DNA from: Candidatus Pelagibacter sp. TMED196
GTDB lineage: Bacteria > Pseudomonadota > Alphaproteobacteria > Pelagibacterales > Pelagibacteraceae
NCBI GenBank assembly: GCA_002171925.1
Contig: NHIT01000020.1
Location: forward strand, 12,343 to 19,144
DNA: 6,802 nucleotides
Reading direction: 5' to 3'
In this document: in pieces, positions 5,487-6,802 of the stretch
Layout of the letters: each line of letters opens with the position of its first letter
Numbering within the stretch: the first letter of the stretch is position 1
Notes under the pieces: model-generated
The model's input: the letters and a program-made list of their open reading frames with translations, nothing else
Databases searched by the model: none
Told to the model about the DNA's origin: nothing
Position numbers and translations under genes: made by a program

Positions 5487-6482
5487 ATGAAATCTTATAG
5501 TAACAAACTAAATTCTAACAGGTCTGATGCTACTGATATCAGTAAGCCATGGGATAAAGACAACCAGGCCTGGTGGGACTGGTATGTTGGTCTTGCAGAC
5601 AATGATATTAATAAAGGTCCGATAATAGCTGCTGAACCTCTACCAAATGTTACAATACCCAGTGATGATGAGGTTGTCTCAGAATTGACTGAAACTTATC
5701 CTTTAAAAAATGATCAAATTGATTTCTTTAGAAAAAATGGTTTTATCAAACTCAAGAAAGTTTTCTCTCCTGGAGTTGTACTTAAACTTAGGAATGAATT
5801 AATAAAACTATTAAAAAAAGAATTTAATGTAAATCCTGATAAAGAAGCACATGACCGTTTCCTTAGTCTTGAAATGGCATGGCCTAAAAACAAACTTATA
5901 CGTTCATACGTATTATCTCCACGGCTTGGAAAAATTTCAGCTAATCTTCTAGGGGTCCCGGCAGTTAGACTCTACCATGATAACGTTTTAGCAAAACAAG
6001 CTGGTTGTGGTAGAACACCATGGCACTATGATGACCATCATTTTCCATTAGATACTAATGATGTAGTCACTGCTTGGGTACCAGCACAACCAACACCAAT
6101 TGAGATGGGTCCGCTCTCTTTCGCCTATCCGTTAGATGTACATAAGTTGGTTAATGCTGTTACATTTGAAAAAACTGGTACTGGCTATGACCGTGGAGTG
6201 TCTGAAGTTTTTAAAAAAAATAGCGTCACAGTGAATGAAACCCCATTTGAGTTAGGCGAAGTTAGCTTTCATCACAATTTAAATTTTCATACTGCATCAA
6301 GGAATCGCACAAATCGTAGCCGAGTAGCTTTAGCTAATACTTATTTTAGAGATGGAGCACGGGTGATAAACGCACCCACAATGGTTTCTGGCGACTGGCA
6401 AAAATTCATGCCAAACATAAAACCTGGCGAAGTTGCTGCTAGTCCACTAAATCCGATTTGTTGGCCTGTTGATGACAAATAA
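5487..6482 (+). CDS. PhyH-family Fe(II)/2-oxoglutarate-dependent dioxygenase
   Basis: This soluble oxygenase would couple 2-oxoglutarate decarboxylation to hydroxylation of an unidentified substrate. It is 331 aa. The PhyH core starts near 76 (DQIDFFRKNGFIKLKKVF). The facial triad is present: His180 and Asp182 in TPWHYDD, and His268 in LNFHTASRN. Arg279, 11 residues later, is placed to bind 2-oxoglutarate. The flanking block VVTAWVPAQ...EMGPLSFAYPLDVH is typical of PhyH. An intact HxD argues for hydroxylation and against a halogenase, where Asp is replaced. Residues 1-75 form an extension with a Trp-rich patch, PWDKDNQAWWDWYVGLAD (21-38), outside the core. No signal peptide is visible. The ATG has no SD. 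Its end overlaps the methyltransferase by 11 nt. Codon use is less AT-biased than upstream genes (30 G/C in 60 nt at 6061-6120). The substrate cannot be read from the sequence. Confidence 0.88.
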   Translation: MKSYSNKLNSNRSDATDISKPWDKDNQAWWDWYVGLADNDINKGPIIAAEPLPNVTIPSDDEVVSELTETYPLKNDQIDFFRKNGFIKLKKVFSPGVVLKLRNELIKLLKKEFNVNPDKEAHDRFLSLEMAWPKNKLIRSYVLSPRLGKISANLLGVPAVRLYHDNVLAKQAGCGRTPWHYDDHHFPLDTNDVVTAWVPAQPTPIEMGPLSFAYPLDVHKLVNAVTFEKTGTGYDRGVSEVFKKNSVTVNETPFELGEVSFHHNLNFHTASRNRTNRSRVALANTYFRDGARVINAPTMVSGDWQKFMPNIKPGEVAASPLNPICWPVDDK

Positions 6483-6802
6483 AAATGTAAATACTCAAAG
6501 TGGCCTTAACTCGATCTGGACTGACAGTCTTGCTAACAATCAACAGCCAGATAATAAAGCGCTCCTAGCCCATCTAAAAACTGTGCATCAAGATAATGCA
6601 GGTTTCACAGAAAAGTGTGCAAGTTCATGCCGCGATAAAGCTGGACGAAATAGTTATGAATGGTTAGCTGAAATAGTGCCTGATGTTGATGGTACACGTG
6701 TGCTGGATCTTGCTTGTGGATCAGGACCATTACTAAAAATCTTATACGACCGTAATAAAAACTTTAAATTAAAAGGAGCGGATATAAGTCCTGAAGAATT
6801 GG
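6472..6802 (+). CDS. Class I SAM-dependent methyltransferase, N-terminal part only
   Basis: This ORF runs off the window after 110 codons. Motif I of the Rossmann methyltransferase fold is clear: VLDLACGSGPLL at 77-88. The acidic residue of motif II follows in KGADISPEEL (101-110; Asp104). A leader of about 70 aa precedes the fold and contains a Cys-x3-Cys pair (Cys49, Cys53) and the segment YEWLAEIVPDVDG. The ATG at 6472 lies inside the last codons of the dioxygenase gene, so the two are probably translationally coupled and share a pathway. The methyl acceptor cannot be told: the C-terminal half is missing. The family is broad, covering O-, N- and C-methylation of small molecules, proteins or RNA. 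The soluble class I fold is well supported; the substrate is not. Confidence 0.82.
   Translation, partial: MTNKNVNTQSGLNSIWTDSLANNQQPDNKALLAHLKTVHQDNAGFTEKCASSCRDKAGRNSYEWLAEIVPDVDGTRVLDLACGSGPLLKILYDRNKNFKLKGADISPEEL

Noticed and set aside
6024..6035. Dioxygenase considered as a SyrB2-like halogenase
   Set aside because: The motif is His-Tyr-Asp. The carboxylate that halogenases lack is present, so ordinary hydroxylation is expected.
1..6802. CRISPR array, insertion sequence, tRNA or rRNA genes
   Set aside because: I saw no regularly spaced repeats, terminal inverted repeats with a transposase, or cloverleaf-like GC-rich segments on either strand.

Overview
This window looks like chromosomal DNA from an AT-rich, streamlined marine alphaproteobacterium, of the SAR11/Pelagibacterales or AEGEAN-169/HIMB59 kind. 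The evidence is the strong Lys/Asn/Ile codon bias, very short spacers, 11-nt gene overlaps, almost no Shine-Dalgarno (SD) signals at the large genes, and a class I (archaeal-type) lysyl-tRNA synthetase, which is typical of Alphaproteobacteria. The taxon is inferred from these features and not proven.

Layout. Positions 1-1563 (minus strand) hold lysK, complete at its N-terminus and cut by the window edge just before its stop. A 56-bp divergent spacer separates it from a plus-strand run: a TrkH-type K+ transporter subunit (1620-3065), an AmpG-family muropeptide permease (3087-4463), and an SH3-SH3-NlpC/P60 peptidase that overlaps ampG by 11 nt (4453-5196). AmpG and the peptidase, which has no signal peptide, make a sensible cytoplasmic murein-peptide recycling pair: import, then cleavage.

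The most unusual part is 5180-5486, which a standard gene caller would leave empty. It holds two tiny convergent ORFs. One is a 22-aa plus-strand ORF starting directly after the peptidase stop codon. The other is an 18-aa minus-strand ORF. Each is essentially one hydrophobic helix. They are the only two genes in the window with textbook SD sequences (AAGGAGG and AAAAGGAG). The spacer beyond them has an exact DnaA-box match (TTATCCACA) and a GTTTTATC direct repeat with a 20-bp period.

From 5487 the base composition becomes visibly less AT-rich. A PhyH-type Fe(II)/2-oxoglutarate dioxygenase (5487-6482) overlaps by 11 nt the start of a class I SAM-dependent methyltransferase that runs off the window (6472-6802). 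The pair looks like the start of a tailoring or biosynthetic operon of unknown product, possibly on an acquired segment.
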